This document shows positions 44,316-53,000 of a stretch of 64,000 nt of DNA, in pieces. The stretch comes from an uncultured Pedosphaera sp. Its GTDB lineage: Bacteria > Verrucomicrobiota > Verrucomicrobiia > Limisphaerales > Pedosphaeraceae. The position numbers were made by a program, and so were the translations under genes. The stretch lies in the NCBI GenBank assembly GCA_903918755.1, contig CAIXFN010000034.1:62001-126000 (forward strand). The letters are read 5' to 3'. Each line of letters opens with the position of its first letter. Position 1 is the stretch's first letter. Below the pieces are notes generated by a model, which made no database searches, was not told the origin of the DNA, and saw only the letters and a list, made by a program, of their open reading frames with translations.

Positions 44316-45767
44316 TTAGGCCGCAGCCGCTTTCGAGGCGGCGAGGTCGTCGCGCCGTTGGGACATCGTGGTGAAGAACTCGTAGCCTTCGCGGAGGCGA
44401 CGCACGCAGACATCCTTGTCCTGCAGCATCGTCTTGATGATCCGGAGGATCGGCTTGGGCCGCAGGTAATAACGGCGGTAGAATTTCTCCACAGACTCGA
44501 AAATCTCCTCTTTGGACAGGCCGGGATATTCGAGCGTGGATTGTTGCAAACCGTCGCCTTCCACGAGGTCGGTCTTGTCCTTCTTCGCAAACCAGCCGTT
44601 CTGGCGGGCCATGTCGTAGAGTTCCGTGCCGGGATAGGGGGCGGCGAGGGAAACCTGGATGCTGAACACGTCGAGTTCCATCGCGTAACGGATGGTTTCC
44701 TCGATGGTTTCGCGCGTTTCCACCGGCAGCCCGAGAATGAAAGTGCCGTGGATGATCACGCCCACATCCTTACAGGCTTTGGTGAAGCGTTTCGCCTCCT
44801 CAATGTTGATGCCCTTCTTGATGCGGTCCAAAATCGCCTGGTTGCCGGATTCGTAGCCGACCAGGAACAGGCGCAGGCCGCAATCCTTCATCAGCTTGAT
44901 GGTGTCATAATTGACGTTCGCACGGCTGTTGCACGACCACGTCAACCCCAAAGGCTTGAGCTTTTGCGCGATTTCCCGGGCGCGGGGCAGGTTGGCGGTG
45001 AAAGTGTCGTCATCAAAGAAGAACTCCTCGACCTGCGGGAAGAGTTTCTTGGCGTGGGCCATTTCCGCCGCCACGTTTTCGGGCGAACGAACGCGGTATT
45101 TATGCCCGCCGATGGTCTGCGGCCACAGGCAGAACGTGCACTGCGCCGGGCAGCCGCGGCCCGTATATAGGGATACATACGGATCGTTCAGATAACCGAT
45201 GGAGTACTTCTCAATCTGGAGATCGCGTTTGTAAACATCCGTCACCCAGGGGAGGGAATCCATGTCATGGATCAGCTCGCGCTCGGGGTTGTGGACCACT
45301 TTGCCGTCCTTGCGGTAGGAGAGCCCGTTCACTTCGGCCAAAGGCCGGCCTTCGGCCACTTCCTTGCAGGTGAAATCAAATTCCTTGCGGCCGACCCAGT
45401 CAATGGCCGGGGACGCCTTCAAGGTTTCCGTGGGCAGCACCGCGGCGTGCGCGCCGACGAAGCCGATCATGGTCCCGGGTTTCTGGGATTTGATGGCCTC
45501 GGCCACCTTCGCATCATTGCGGAGGGAGGGCGTGGAGGTGTGGATGATCACGTGGTCATACTGCTTGGCCTCCGCCAGGCAGGTCGCCACATCAATGTCA
45601 TGCGGTGGGCAATCCATCAACTTGCTGCCCGGAACGAGGGCGGCGGGTTGCGCCAACCAGGTGGGATACCAGAACGAGCGGATTTCGCGCTTGGCCTGAT
45701 ACCGCGCTCCGGCACCGCCGTCAAAGCCGTCGAAGGACGGCGGGGAAAGGAACAGGGTCTTGCTCAT
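44316..45767 (-). CDS. hpnJ: HpnJ-like B12-binding-type radical SAM enzyme (bacteriohopanepolyol side chain)
   Basis: The 483-residue protein matches the hopanoid radical SAM family HpnJ along its length as I remember it: LFLSPPSFDGFDGGAGARYQAKREIRSFWYPTWLAQPAALVPG at the N-terminus, a B12-binding-like fold to about residue 160, CPAQCTFC (C206, C210, C213) with LWPQTIGGHKYRVRS, and FFFDDDTFTANLPRA. HpnJ is linked to forming the cyclitol ether of bacteriohopanetetrol. It lies 87 bases after the HpnH-like gene, which supports the assignment. The window has no squalene-hopene cyclase, so hopanoid production rests on genes elsewhere. A short relic of the same 3' end lies at 31591-31881. Confidence 0.88.
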   Translation of the reverse strand: MSKTLFLSPPSFDGFDGGAGARYQAKREIRSFWYPTWLAQPAALVPGSKLMDCPPHDIDVATCLAEAKQYDHVIIHTSTPSLRNDAKVAEAIKSQKPGTMIGFVGAHAAVLPTETLKASPAIDWVGRKEFDFTCKEVAEGRPLAEVNGLSYRKDGKVVHNPERELIHDMDSLPWVTDVYKRDLQIEKYSIGYLNDPYVSLYTGRGCPAQCTFCLWPQTIGGHKYRVRSPENVAAEMAHAKKLFPQVEEFFFDDDTFTANLPRAREIAQKLKPLGLTWSCNSRANVNYDTIKLMKDCGLRLFLVGYESGNQAILDRIKKGINIEEAKRFTKACKDVGVIIHGTFILGLPVETRETIEETIRYAMELDVFSIQVSLAAPYPGTELYDMARQNGWFAKKDKTDLVEGDGLQQSTLEYPGLSKEEIFESVEKFYRRYYLRPKPILRIIKTMLQDKDVCVRRLREGYEFFTTMSQRRDDLAASKAAAA

Positions 45768-45854
45768 AAATTATAGATAAGATTAGAATTTTAGGGGTGC
45801 TCCGGGTACAATAAAGCGGCAGGCAGTTCCTTCCGCCCCGGTGACCACCTGCAC

Positions 45855-47270
45855 TTAGGTGTTTTTCTTGGCCGCCGCGATCTTCGCGAGCAAATCATCC
45901 CGCTGCGTCGAATCGCCCGTGCCGCAACTCTCCCCTTCGGCGTGCGAATGCGTTTCTTCCTTGCGGCTGAACGCGGCCTGCGCCCCATTCATCGCCGCGC
46001 GCGGCGAATTGATCGCGGCCTTGGCCTCGGCCAGATGGCCCTTGCCAATGGAAACTCCGTTGAAAGCTTTGACCTGCAAACCCGCGTAATAAGGCTTGGG
46101 TTTTGCCCCAAAATTATAGCGGATGTTTTTCCAGGTGTCCCCGGACTGGTAATTGGTCCCCAGCGCACCGCTCGGGTCGTAACCGCAATGGACCATGCAG
46201 TTCTCGCACCGGGCATCGCGGGCCACCCCATTGACGACGCCATATTTCTCCCATTGGACCTTTTCCAGCATCTCGTGGTAATGCGGATAATGGCCGTCCG
46301 TCATCAAATAACAAGGAGCCTTCCAACCGCGAATATTGCGGGTGGGAATCGCCCACGCGGTGCAGGTCAGATCGCGTTTGCCCGCGAGAAATTCCTGGTA
46401 AACGGTGGTCCCAAAAATGGTAAAGCGCTGGCCCCATTCCTCGATCCGGGCAAATTTCTTCTTGGTGGCGGCCCGGGTGAGGAAGAAATCCTCGGGCTGT
46501 TTGCCCAGTCGGGAAACCATGTCTTTCTTGGCCGCGTCGTATTCGTAACCAGGCGAGATCGTGTGGCCGTCCACCTCCAGGGCCGAGAAATACTCGAACA
46601 TCTGTTCGATTTCGGCCATATCGGTCTCCTTGTACACGGTGGTGTTCGTGGCCACTTGGTAACCGAGAAGTTTGGCCATTTTGACCGCCTCGACGCATTC
46701 CTTGAACACGCCTTCGCGCTCCACGATCAAATCATGGGTATATTCCAAGCCGTCCACATGGACATTCCAATACATCCATTTGCTGGGCTTGATCGTGGGC
46801 CGGCCATCCGTCTTGCCCTTGCGGATGGATTCCGCCTCTTTGTCGGTGATGAGCTTCCGGGACAACAATTCGACAAGGGTGGGCTCCTGGGCGGCCGAAT
46901 ACGTTGCGGCCAGGTAATCGCGCATTTTTTTCCGCATGAACACGCCGTTCGTGCAGATGTAAATAATCCGGCCTTGGGCCTCCAAACCGGCGACCAACTC
47001 CTCAATTTTCGGATAGATGAGCGGTTCACCACCGCAAATGGACACCATGGGGGCATCGCATTCCGCGGCGGACGCCAGACAATCCTCCAAGGGCATCATG
47101 TCCTTGAGATTGGTGGAATACTCGCGAATGCGGCCGCACCCGGTACAGGTGAGGTTGCAGGTGTGCAACGGTTCCAACTGCAAAACCAGGGCGAACTTGG
47201 GTGTTCGCCGCAACTTGTGCTTGATGATGTGCCGGGCGATTTTGACCGTCAGGGCAAGAGGAAAACGCAT
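45855..47270 (-). CDS. hpnH: HpnH-like radical SAM enzyme (adenosylhopane formation)
   Basis: The 471-residue protein matches HpnH, which adds adenosine to diploptene to begin bacteriohopanepolyol side-chain synthesis. Key parts: VLQLEPLHTCNLTCTGCGRIREY (C38, C42, C45), APMVSICGGEPLIYP, YICTNGVFMRKKM, HVDGLEYTHD, VDGHTISPGYEYDAA and the C-terminal CENCMVHCGYDPSGAL, which fits the DUF3463-type end of the family. It is about 90 residues longer than the usual form: an insert of about 40 residues follows RDYLAAT, and a 60-residue polar tail ends the protein. It is preceded six bases upstream by a small lipoprotein gene and followed by the HpnJ-like gene. Confidence 0.87.
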   Translation of the reverse strand: MRFPLALTVKIARHIIKHKLRRTPKFALVLQLEPLHTCNLTCTGCGRIREYSTNLKDMMPLEDCLASAAECDAPMVSICGGEPLIYPKIEELVAGLEAQGRIIYICTNGVFMRKKMRDYLAATYSAAQEPTLVELLSRKLITDKEAESIRKGKTDGRPTIKPSKWMYWNVHVDGLEYTHDLIVEREGVFKECVEAVKMAKLLGYQVATNTTVYKETDMAEIEQMFEYFSALEVDGHTISPGYEYDAAKKDMVSRLGKQPEDFFLTRAATKKKFARIEEWGQRFTIFGTTVYQEFLAGKRDLTCTAWAIPTRNIRGWKAPCYLMTDGHYPHYHEMLEKVQWEKYGVVNGVARDARCENCMVHCGYDPSGALGTNYQSGDTWKNIRYNFGAKPKPYYAGLQVKAFNGVSIGKGHLAEAKAAINSPRAAMNGAQAAFSRKEETHSHAEGESCGTGDSTQRDDLLAKIAAAKKNT

Positions 47271-47276
47271 ATTAAG

Positions 47277-47492
47277 TTATTGGGCCTGAATTGCTTGCAA
47301 ATCCGCTGGTGGTTCGGAAACAGGGCTTTCTGGAAAGGTTGGAACAGCCTGGGGCTGGGCTTTGAGCAGCCCCGGCAGAAAGAAGCCGGCGGGCGAGACG
47401 CTCTTCGTCCCGCTAAAACCACCGCATCCGGTCACGCCCGTGAGCGTCACCACTGCCAACATCTGCTGAATCCAACGACAATTCAATTTCAT
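47277..47492 (-). CDS. Small lipoprotein upstream of hpnH
   Basis: The 71-residue protein has a type II signal peptide: KLNCRWIQQMLAVVTLTGVTGC gives a hydrophobic stretch and a plausible lipobox cysteine at residue 23. The mature part is Pro/Ala-rich with no known domain. The ATG at 47492 follows GAAAGG at suitable spacing. The stop is six bases before the HpnH-like ATG, so the two are probably co-transcribed. It may help place hopanoid enzymes or lipids at the membrane, which is a guess from position only. Confidence 0.7.
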   Translation of the reverse strand: MKLNCRWIQQMLAVVTLTGVTGCGGFSGTKSVSPAGFFLPGLLKAQPQAVPTFPESPVSEPPADLQAIQAQ

Positions 47493-47525
47493 AACTAGAC
47501 CTTTCAGTATAAAGTTACGGAGGTC

Positions 47526-48389
47526 ATGTTGGCAACATCTATTTCCGCTCGAACCGGCCCCGCTCGCCCCGCTAAATCGGGTCTCAAAGGCGCGATCCTT
47601 AAACGAATCGCCCTGGCCCCACTTTGCGGCTTGCTGCTGCTGGGTGCTGAAAAACTTCTGGCGGTTGACGATCCGGCGGTCCCCAGCCAGGCCAATATGA
47701 CAAAATATGGTGAGCGAATGCACGACATTTTTCTCACCGCGCAGACCAGACTCAAAGAACACCCCGACGATCCGGCGGCGGCCTGGCAATTTGCCCGCGC
47801 TTGTTTTGACTGGGCGGACCTGGCGGAAACGAAGGCACAGCGCGTGAGCATCGCCGAACAAGGGGTCGCGGCCTGCCGTGCCAATCTGGCGCGCGAATCC
47901 AATTCCGCCCCCAGCCACTACTACCTGGGGATGAATCTCGGGCAGATTGCCCAAACCAAGCGTTTGAGCGCGCTCGACTTGGTGGCTCAAATGGAAACCG
48001 AATTTGTGCTCGTGAAGACCCTGGACCCCAAATTCGATTTCGCCGGCCCCGACCGCAACCTTGGTTTGCTTTATCGTGACGCCCCCGGTTGGCCTCTCAG
48101 CATTGGCAATAAAGCCAAAGCCCGGCAACACCTCGACCAGTGCGTTACCCTGGCCCCGGAATACCCCGAAAACTGGCTGAACCGGATCGAAGCGGAAGTT
48201 CAGTGGGGGGAGAATTCGCGCGCGCGCGATGATTTGAAATCCCTGGATGGAATCTGGTCCCACGCCCGGCTGCAATTTACCGGGCTGGAATGGCATTCCA
48301 GTTGGGCGGATTGGAACCAGCGCCGGGCAAAATTGGCCACCCAGGCGGCGGAATCATCCAAGTCCAGGAATGGATCGCGCCGACCATGA
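47526..48389 (+). CDS. Exported helical-repeat (TPR-like) protein
   Basis: The 287-residue protein has a basic N-terminus and a hydrophobic signal segment (about residues 28-44, ALAPLCGLLLLGAEKLL). The rest is helical and repeat-like (RLKEHPDDPAAAWQFARACFDWADLAETKAQRVSIAEQGVAACRANL, SAPSHYYLGMNLGQIAQTKRLSALDLVAQMETEF, KARQHLDQCVTLAPEYPENWLNRIEAEVQWG), suggesting TPR-like repeats. The ATG follows GGAGG very closely, and only 33 bases separate it from the divergent lipoprotein ATG, so either the two promoters lie inside the genes or the true start is downstream. No specific function is recognised. Confidence 0.65.
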   Translation: MLATSISARTGPARPAKSGLKGAILKRIALAPLCGLLLLGAEKLLAVDDPAVPSQANMTKYGERMHDIFLTAQTRLKEHPDDPAAAWQFARACFDWADLAETKAQRVSIAEQGVAACRANLARESNSAPSHYYLGMNLGQIAQTKRLSALDLVAQMETEFVLVKTLDPKFDFAGPDRNLGLLYRDAPGWPLSIGNKAKARQHLDQCVTLAPEYPENWLNRIEAEVQWGENSRARDDLKSLDGIWSHARLQFTGLEWHSSWADWNQRRAKLATQAAESSKSRNGSRRP

Positions 48390-48476
48390 TCCCGGAAACT
48401 TTCATTGACCGGGCTCCGGGCGCCACAGTGCGCTAACCAACAAAACGGGAACCCGCCACCCGCGAGTGATCAGCGG

Positions 48477-49289
48477 CTATTTCCCATAGCCCGGCAGCGG
48501 CTGCCCCTGATCATCCAACCGGCCACAAGCCCAGAGGAGTCCCCGCGTCACCAAATCGAGGTAAACCGGGTTGCTCACCGTGTCATTGCTGTGACCGAGT
48601 GTGGTGCCAAAAACCCGCGCCTTGCCATAAGTATTCACCCAGATGCAGACGTGCTTGCCCGTGGTCCCCTCCCCCTGCCCCAGGGGCACACAGTCGGGCC
48701 AAAGCTTCTTGATCTCGTACATTTCGTCCGGGGCATCGTCCCACCGGGCGGGAAACCCCTTCATGACGGGGTGTTCCGGCCGGAGATTGACCACGCTGAA
48801 GGCGCGGAGTTTTTCATGCTGATACGAGCTGACACCCAAAAGCTTCCGCCATTCGTCGGTCGCAGTCATGCGGTAGCTATGCGTGGAGCAATGCAGGGTG
48901 ACCGCCGGAACTCCGTTGGAATGCGCCCGGGTGATTCCCTCCACAAAAGTAATGTTGGTCACGTAACCATAGCACTCGTCGTGCACAATGACATTGTAGC
49001 CCCGCGCCCAATCCGCATTGGTGTAAACCGGCAGCATGTGCTCCCGCGTGTCATTCGGATCAAAAATGATCGTCCACGTGACGTTTGCCCGGGCGCTGAC
49101 ACCCGTCGCAATCAAATCCTTCTGGTGTGCAAAATCATGGCAACATCCGCCGGTGATGAGCAGCGCGCGCAGGGGTTCGGCCGCGGGAGCGGCCGGGGTT
49201 GCAAAAAGCGCGGCCGCAAACAGCACGGCAAACCTACCGGAATGAAAAAGTCGGGCTAGTTTCGCCAGATGTGGGACTGCGGGGTTCAT
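48477..49289 (-). CDS. Exported ThuA-like domain protein
   Basis: The 270-residue exported protein has signal peptide NPAVPHLAKLARLFHSGRFAVLFAAALFATPAAPAA. The remainder matches the ThuA (trehalose-utilisation) class I glutamine amidotransferase-like fold: LRALLITGGCCHDFAHQKDL, NADWARGYNVIVHDECYGYV, GVPAVTLHCSTHSYR, RPEHPVMKGFPARW and GKARVFGTTLGHSNDTVSNPVYLDLVTRGLLWACGRL. ThuA-like domains are common in secreted Planctomycete and Verrucomicrobial proteins. The start is ATG 49289 with a weak AGG upstream. It is downstream of rsmD on the same strand (76-base gap). The reaction is unknown. Confidence 0.85.
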   Translation of the reverse strand: MNPAVPHLAKLARLFHSGRFAVLFAAALFATPAAPAAEPLRALLITGGCCHDFAHQKDLIATGVSARANVTWTIIFDPNDTREHMLPVYTNADWARGYNVIVHDECYGYVTNITFVEGITRAHSNGVPAVTLHCSTHSYRMTATDEWRKLLGVSSYQHEKLRAFSVVNLRPEHPVMKGFPARWDDAPDEMYEIKKLWPDCVPLGQGEGTTGKHVCIWVNTYGKARVFGTTLGHSNDTVSNPVYLDLVTRGLLWACGRLDDQGQPLPGYGK

Positions 49290-49365
49290 AAAATCAGCCT
49301 GCCGGGAAGCGGTCCCGCTGGCAAGCTTCCAATGCGTCTGCCGGTGGGCGCATGCTTCCCGCAAC

Positions 49366-49989
49366 TCAAGCCGGCGGTCCACCGGCCGGAGCCTGAGCGG
49401 GAGCCGGAGCAGTCGGGTTGGCCCCGAGGATTTTCATCACGCTGTCTCCATGCTTCAGCACTTTGTTTTCCACCCAGGCCGCCGTCACCTCCAGCGTGTC
49501 GCGCTTGGTATGGCCCAGCACGAAGACCCCGCCGGGCGCGAGCACCCGGGGCAATTGGGGATCATCCAAAAGCTTTTGCGCCAGGGAATGGGAACGATGC
49601 CCAACATTTTTGTCCCCATAGGGCGGGTCCGCAAGGATGACATCGAAGAGCCGCCCGCCGGCGGCCAGTTGGGTCAGGGCGACAAAAACGTCCTGCACCC
49701 GGACCTCGAGCGACCCGGGGGCCGCGCCCGTGGCGGCCAGATTGCGGCGAATCGCCTGGGCGTGCCGCTCCGCCTTTTCCACACAGACGCCGTGCTTGGC
49801 GCCGCGGCTGAGACATTCCAGGCTCAAGGCCCCGGTCCCCGCGAAGAGTTCCAGCACCCGGGCGCCCACGATGCGATCTCCGAGGCTGTTGAAGATGGCT
49901 TGCTTGACCCGGTCGGGCGTGGGACGCACGTCCAAGCCCTTGGGAACTGTCAAAATCCGCCCGGTCGATTGGCCGCCAGTAATACGCAT
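49366..49989 (-). CDS. rsmD: 16S rRNA (guanine-N2)-methyltransferase RsmD
   Basis: RsmD methylates G966 of 16S rRNA in the small ribosomal subunit. The 207-residue protein begins MRITGGQSTGRIL, the family's typical start, then RPTPDRVKQAIFNSLG, the SAM-binding VLELFAGTGALSLECLSRGA (residues 46-65), and the catalytic ILADPPYGDK (D121-Y124, a DPPY motif). A Pro/Ala-rich tail is appended. I chose ATG 49989; the open frame upstream lacks homology. It is probably co-transcribed with the ThuA-like gene. Confidence 0.92.
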   Translation of the reverse strand: MRITGGQSTGRILTVPKGLDVRPTPDRVKQAIFNSLGDRIVGARVLELFAGTGALSLECLSRGAKHGVCVEKAERHAQAIRRNLAATGAAPGSLEVRVQDVFVALTQLAAGGRLFDVILADPPYGDKNVGHRSHSLAQKLLDDPQLPRVLAPGGVFVLGHTKRDTLEVTAAWVENKVLKHGDSVMKILGANPTAPAPAQAPAGGPPA

Positions 49990-50034
49990 GGCCTTGATTA
50001 AGCCACCAAACCCGGCGCGGTGTAAGCACGAACT

Positions 50035-50064
50035 GCGCGGTTGGCGGTCTGCCGCCAACCGCGC
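50035..50064 (-). terminator. Hairpin between the giant autotransporter-strand gene and rsmD
   Basis: A perfect 13-bp stem (GCGCGGTTGGCGG, 50035-50047, pairs with 50052-50064) has a TCTG loop. It lies 13 bases past the stop of the minus-strand gene. There is no strong U-tract, so terminator function is probable rather than certain. Confidence 0.6.
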
Positions 50065-50076
50065 CTGAACGAGGAA

Positions 50077-53000
50077 TTACGGATACACCAGGCGGTAGAA
50101 CACCGTCGGGTTGGCGGTCACGATGGGAATCGCGATGGAGTTGGTCGTCGCCGCGCCCGGCACATCGTACCAGATGGGGCCGATGCCGGTGGCATTCGTC
50201 TGCCCCTGCAGGCGCCAACCGGTATGGTCAACCGGCCAATCCAACTGCAATTGACTGCCCGTCACCGTGGTCCCCAGGGAGACGGGCGAGGTCGAGACGG
50301 GACTGACCACCGTGATCGTTCCGTCCACGGTCAATCGGGAGGCATCAACGACCGCCGCGCCTGGAATCACGATGCGGTCGAAGGCCCCGGAATAACCGCC
50401 CCCGGAACTGAACAGGGACAGCACCTGGCCATTCGTGTAGGCCGTGGACCCGAGGTTGGTCACCACCAACGTGCCGCCGTAGGTGATTGCGCCCGCCACC
50501 AAACTGTCGCTGGTGGCGGTTTGATTGTTGACCTCAAACCAGGCGGTGCCGCCGCTCTGCAAGGTCACCGGACCGAGCACCGTCAGCGTGCCGATGAAGA
50601 GTCCGGGCGCCAGGGTGCCACCCGCCGCATTGGTGACACTGCCATCGATGGTGCCCGTGCCCCCGAGCAAGCCGGTCCCCGAAACGGTTACCGCCGTATT
50701 CCCCAGTTCGCCGGTTATGAACAAACGACCGCCTCCCACCGTGGTGGGACCCGTGTAGGTGCTGATGGCGGAGAGCGTGAGGGATCCCGCTGTGACATTC
50801 AGGCCCATGGTCTTGCCGCCATTAAAGTCCAGATCATCCTGGATGACCGCCGACCAGGAGTTCACGCCCGTGCCGGCATAGGTGAGAATGGAATCCGCCA
50901 CCGGGCTGCTATTGCCGATCTGGAAGTCGTTGATATACCCAAAATTGGCGGTGATGCTGCTCACGGTTTGGTTGTAACCACCCAAATCGAGGATGAACGT
51001 GCGATCATCAAAGCCGGCAATCAGCGAGCCGGCAAAGATCGGCGCCAACGGTGGCAGGGCATTGTTGGTGCGGATGTTGATGCGCGCGCGGGCCGCGGTC
51101 ATGTTGGTCCAATAATTCTGCGCGTCCAGCGTCAGGATGGGCCGATGCAGGGTGCCGGCGCTCAGACCGCTCTGATACGTGATGTTCACCGTGCCCGGGA
51201 AGCTCAGGGCGGTCCCAAGTTCGATTCCGTCCACGTCCATGGTCAGCGTGCCGCCAGCCCCGGTGGTGTCGATCGGGCCCCGGAGGATCAGGCCATTCGT
51301 GCTGCCGTTCAACGTGAACGCGTTGCCCGTGAGTTGGATCGGACCCGTCCAAGAGCCGTCACCGGTCAAGGCGGTGCCCGAAAGCAGATGCAGGCTCGTA
51401 TCAGGCGCCGTGGTGATGCTGTTTTCCAGCGACACCGTGCTGAACGTGTTGCTGAGGGTAACCAGGGAAGCCGCCGGCAAGGCATTGGAATTGCCCAGCA
51501 CCAGCGTGCCACCGGCCACCGTGGTAAATGGCTGGTAACTGTTCGTTCCGGTGAGTTCCACGCGTCCGCTGCCGGTTACCAGCAGGGCGCCCGGCCCTTG
51601 CAGGGGTCCCGCCAGCGTCACGGTCCCGCCGGAATCCGCCACCACCTTGGAGTTGACTTCCAGGGTAACCGGCCCGCTGAGGAGACTGTTTCCGCTCACC
51701 GCCTCCAGAGCGCCGCCATTAAGCAGATGGATGGGCTTCAGGCCGCCATCCACGCCCCAAGTCACGCCGTTGGCCTGTTGTTGGTAAGGGAAGCCGCCGC
51801 CGAGCCCGAGCGTGCCGGAATTGCTCACGGTGATGGTGTTCGCCGCGTAGCCGAGGGTGGGCGTGAGATTGTTCTGCCAGCTCGGATTCTCGATCACCAA
51901 CCGTCCGGCGCCGATATTGACATCCGCCAGGAACGTCTCGCCGCTCGCGTGGATGTAAACATCCCCCGGTCCGACCTTGGTGAGGGTATTGCTTTGCGCA
52001 TTGAAGTACGAGCCCGCGGCAACCCAGGCGGGCTGGGAGGCGCTGCTGGCGGGATCCGGCAACCACCGTCCGATATCCCACCGGTTCGAGGACGCGCCCA
52101 GGGTGGCGGACCCGGCCAGGACCAGGCTGGCCAAAGCATGGTTGGTGAGCAGAATTCCGCCGGTATTGTCCAGCGCGCCGGTGCCATTCACCCCGGCGCC
52201 GGTGATGAAGGTGTTGTCGGCCACGGCCTGCCCGTTCAAATCCAACGTGGCGCCGGCGGCCACGACGGCGGTGGCATTGGTCCCGCCTAAAGCACCCGGA
52301 CTGCCGGGACGCAGCGTTCCCGCCAGCACCAGGTTGGTGCCGGTAAAGCTGCTCTCGCTGCTGCCGACCACCGCGAGAATGTTGCTCCCCTGCTTGGTAA
52401 ACGTGCCGCTCCCGATCAGGGCGCTGGCCAGGAGCGTGTTGGTCGGTTGGTTCATCGTCAGCACCGTTCCCGGATCGAGCGTGATGCCTGCCCCGATCAG
52501 GACGTTGCTCGTGCTATTGGCGATGGTGAGCCCGCCCACGGAGGAGGCGTCCAGGGCCAGGGTGCCCGCCCGCAATCCGCCCGTGCCCCGGAACGTATAG
52601 GCGGAGGCATTGTTGCTGACGGTAATGGCCGCCGGCGCCAGGGTGCCCACGAGGTCCACCCCGTTGGTCAACCCGGCGTCATTGAAGACCACCGTATCCC
52701 CATCGAAATAGACCCCCGCCACGCCGCCATTAAGCCAGTTCAAAGCCCCGGCCACATTCCAAGTGGAAGGACCTGCCGCGGCCAAACCGCGCCAGACATC
52801 CACGGTACTGCCCAGGGAAGTGACCTGCACCTGGATCGAACCGGGCGTGGTCGCCGGGTCCACAATCGCAAAGGAATAGCGCGGGTTGGCGCTGACCACC
52901 GACAGATTGGCGGCCGCCCCCGAGAGTGCTCCGGAGTAGGTGATCAGCGTATAGGGCGTGCCCGGCGTGGTGACCAGGGCCCCGATGGGACTGAGGGAAA

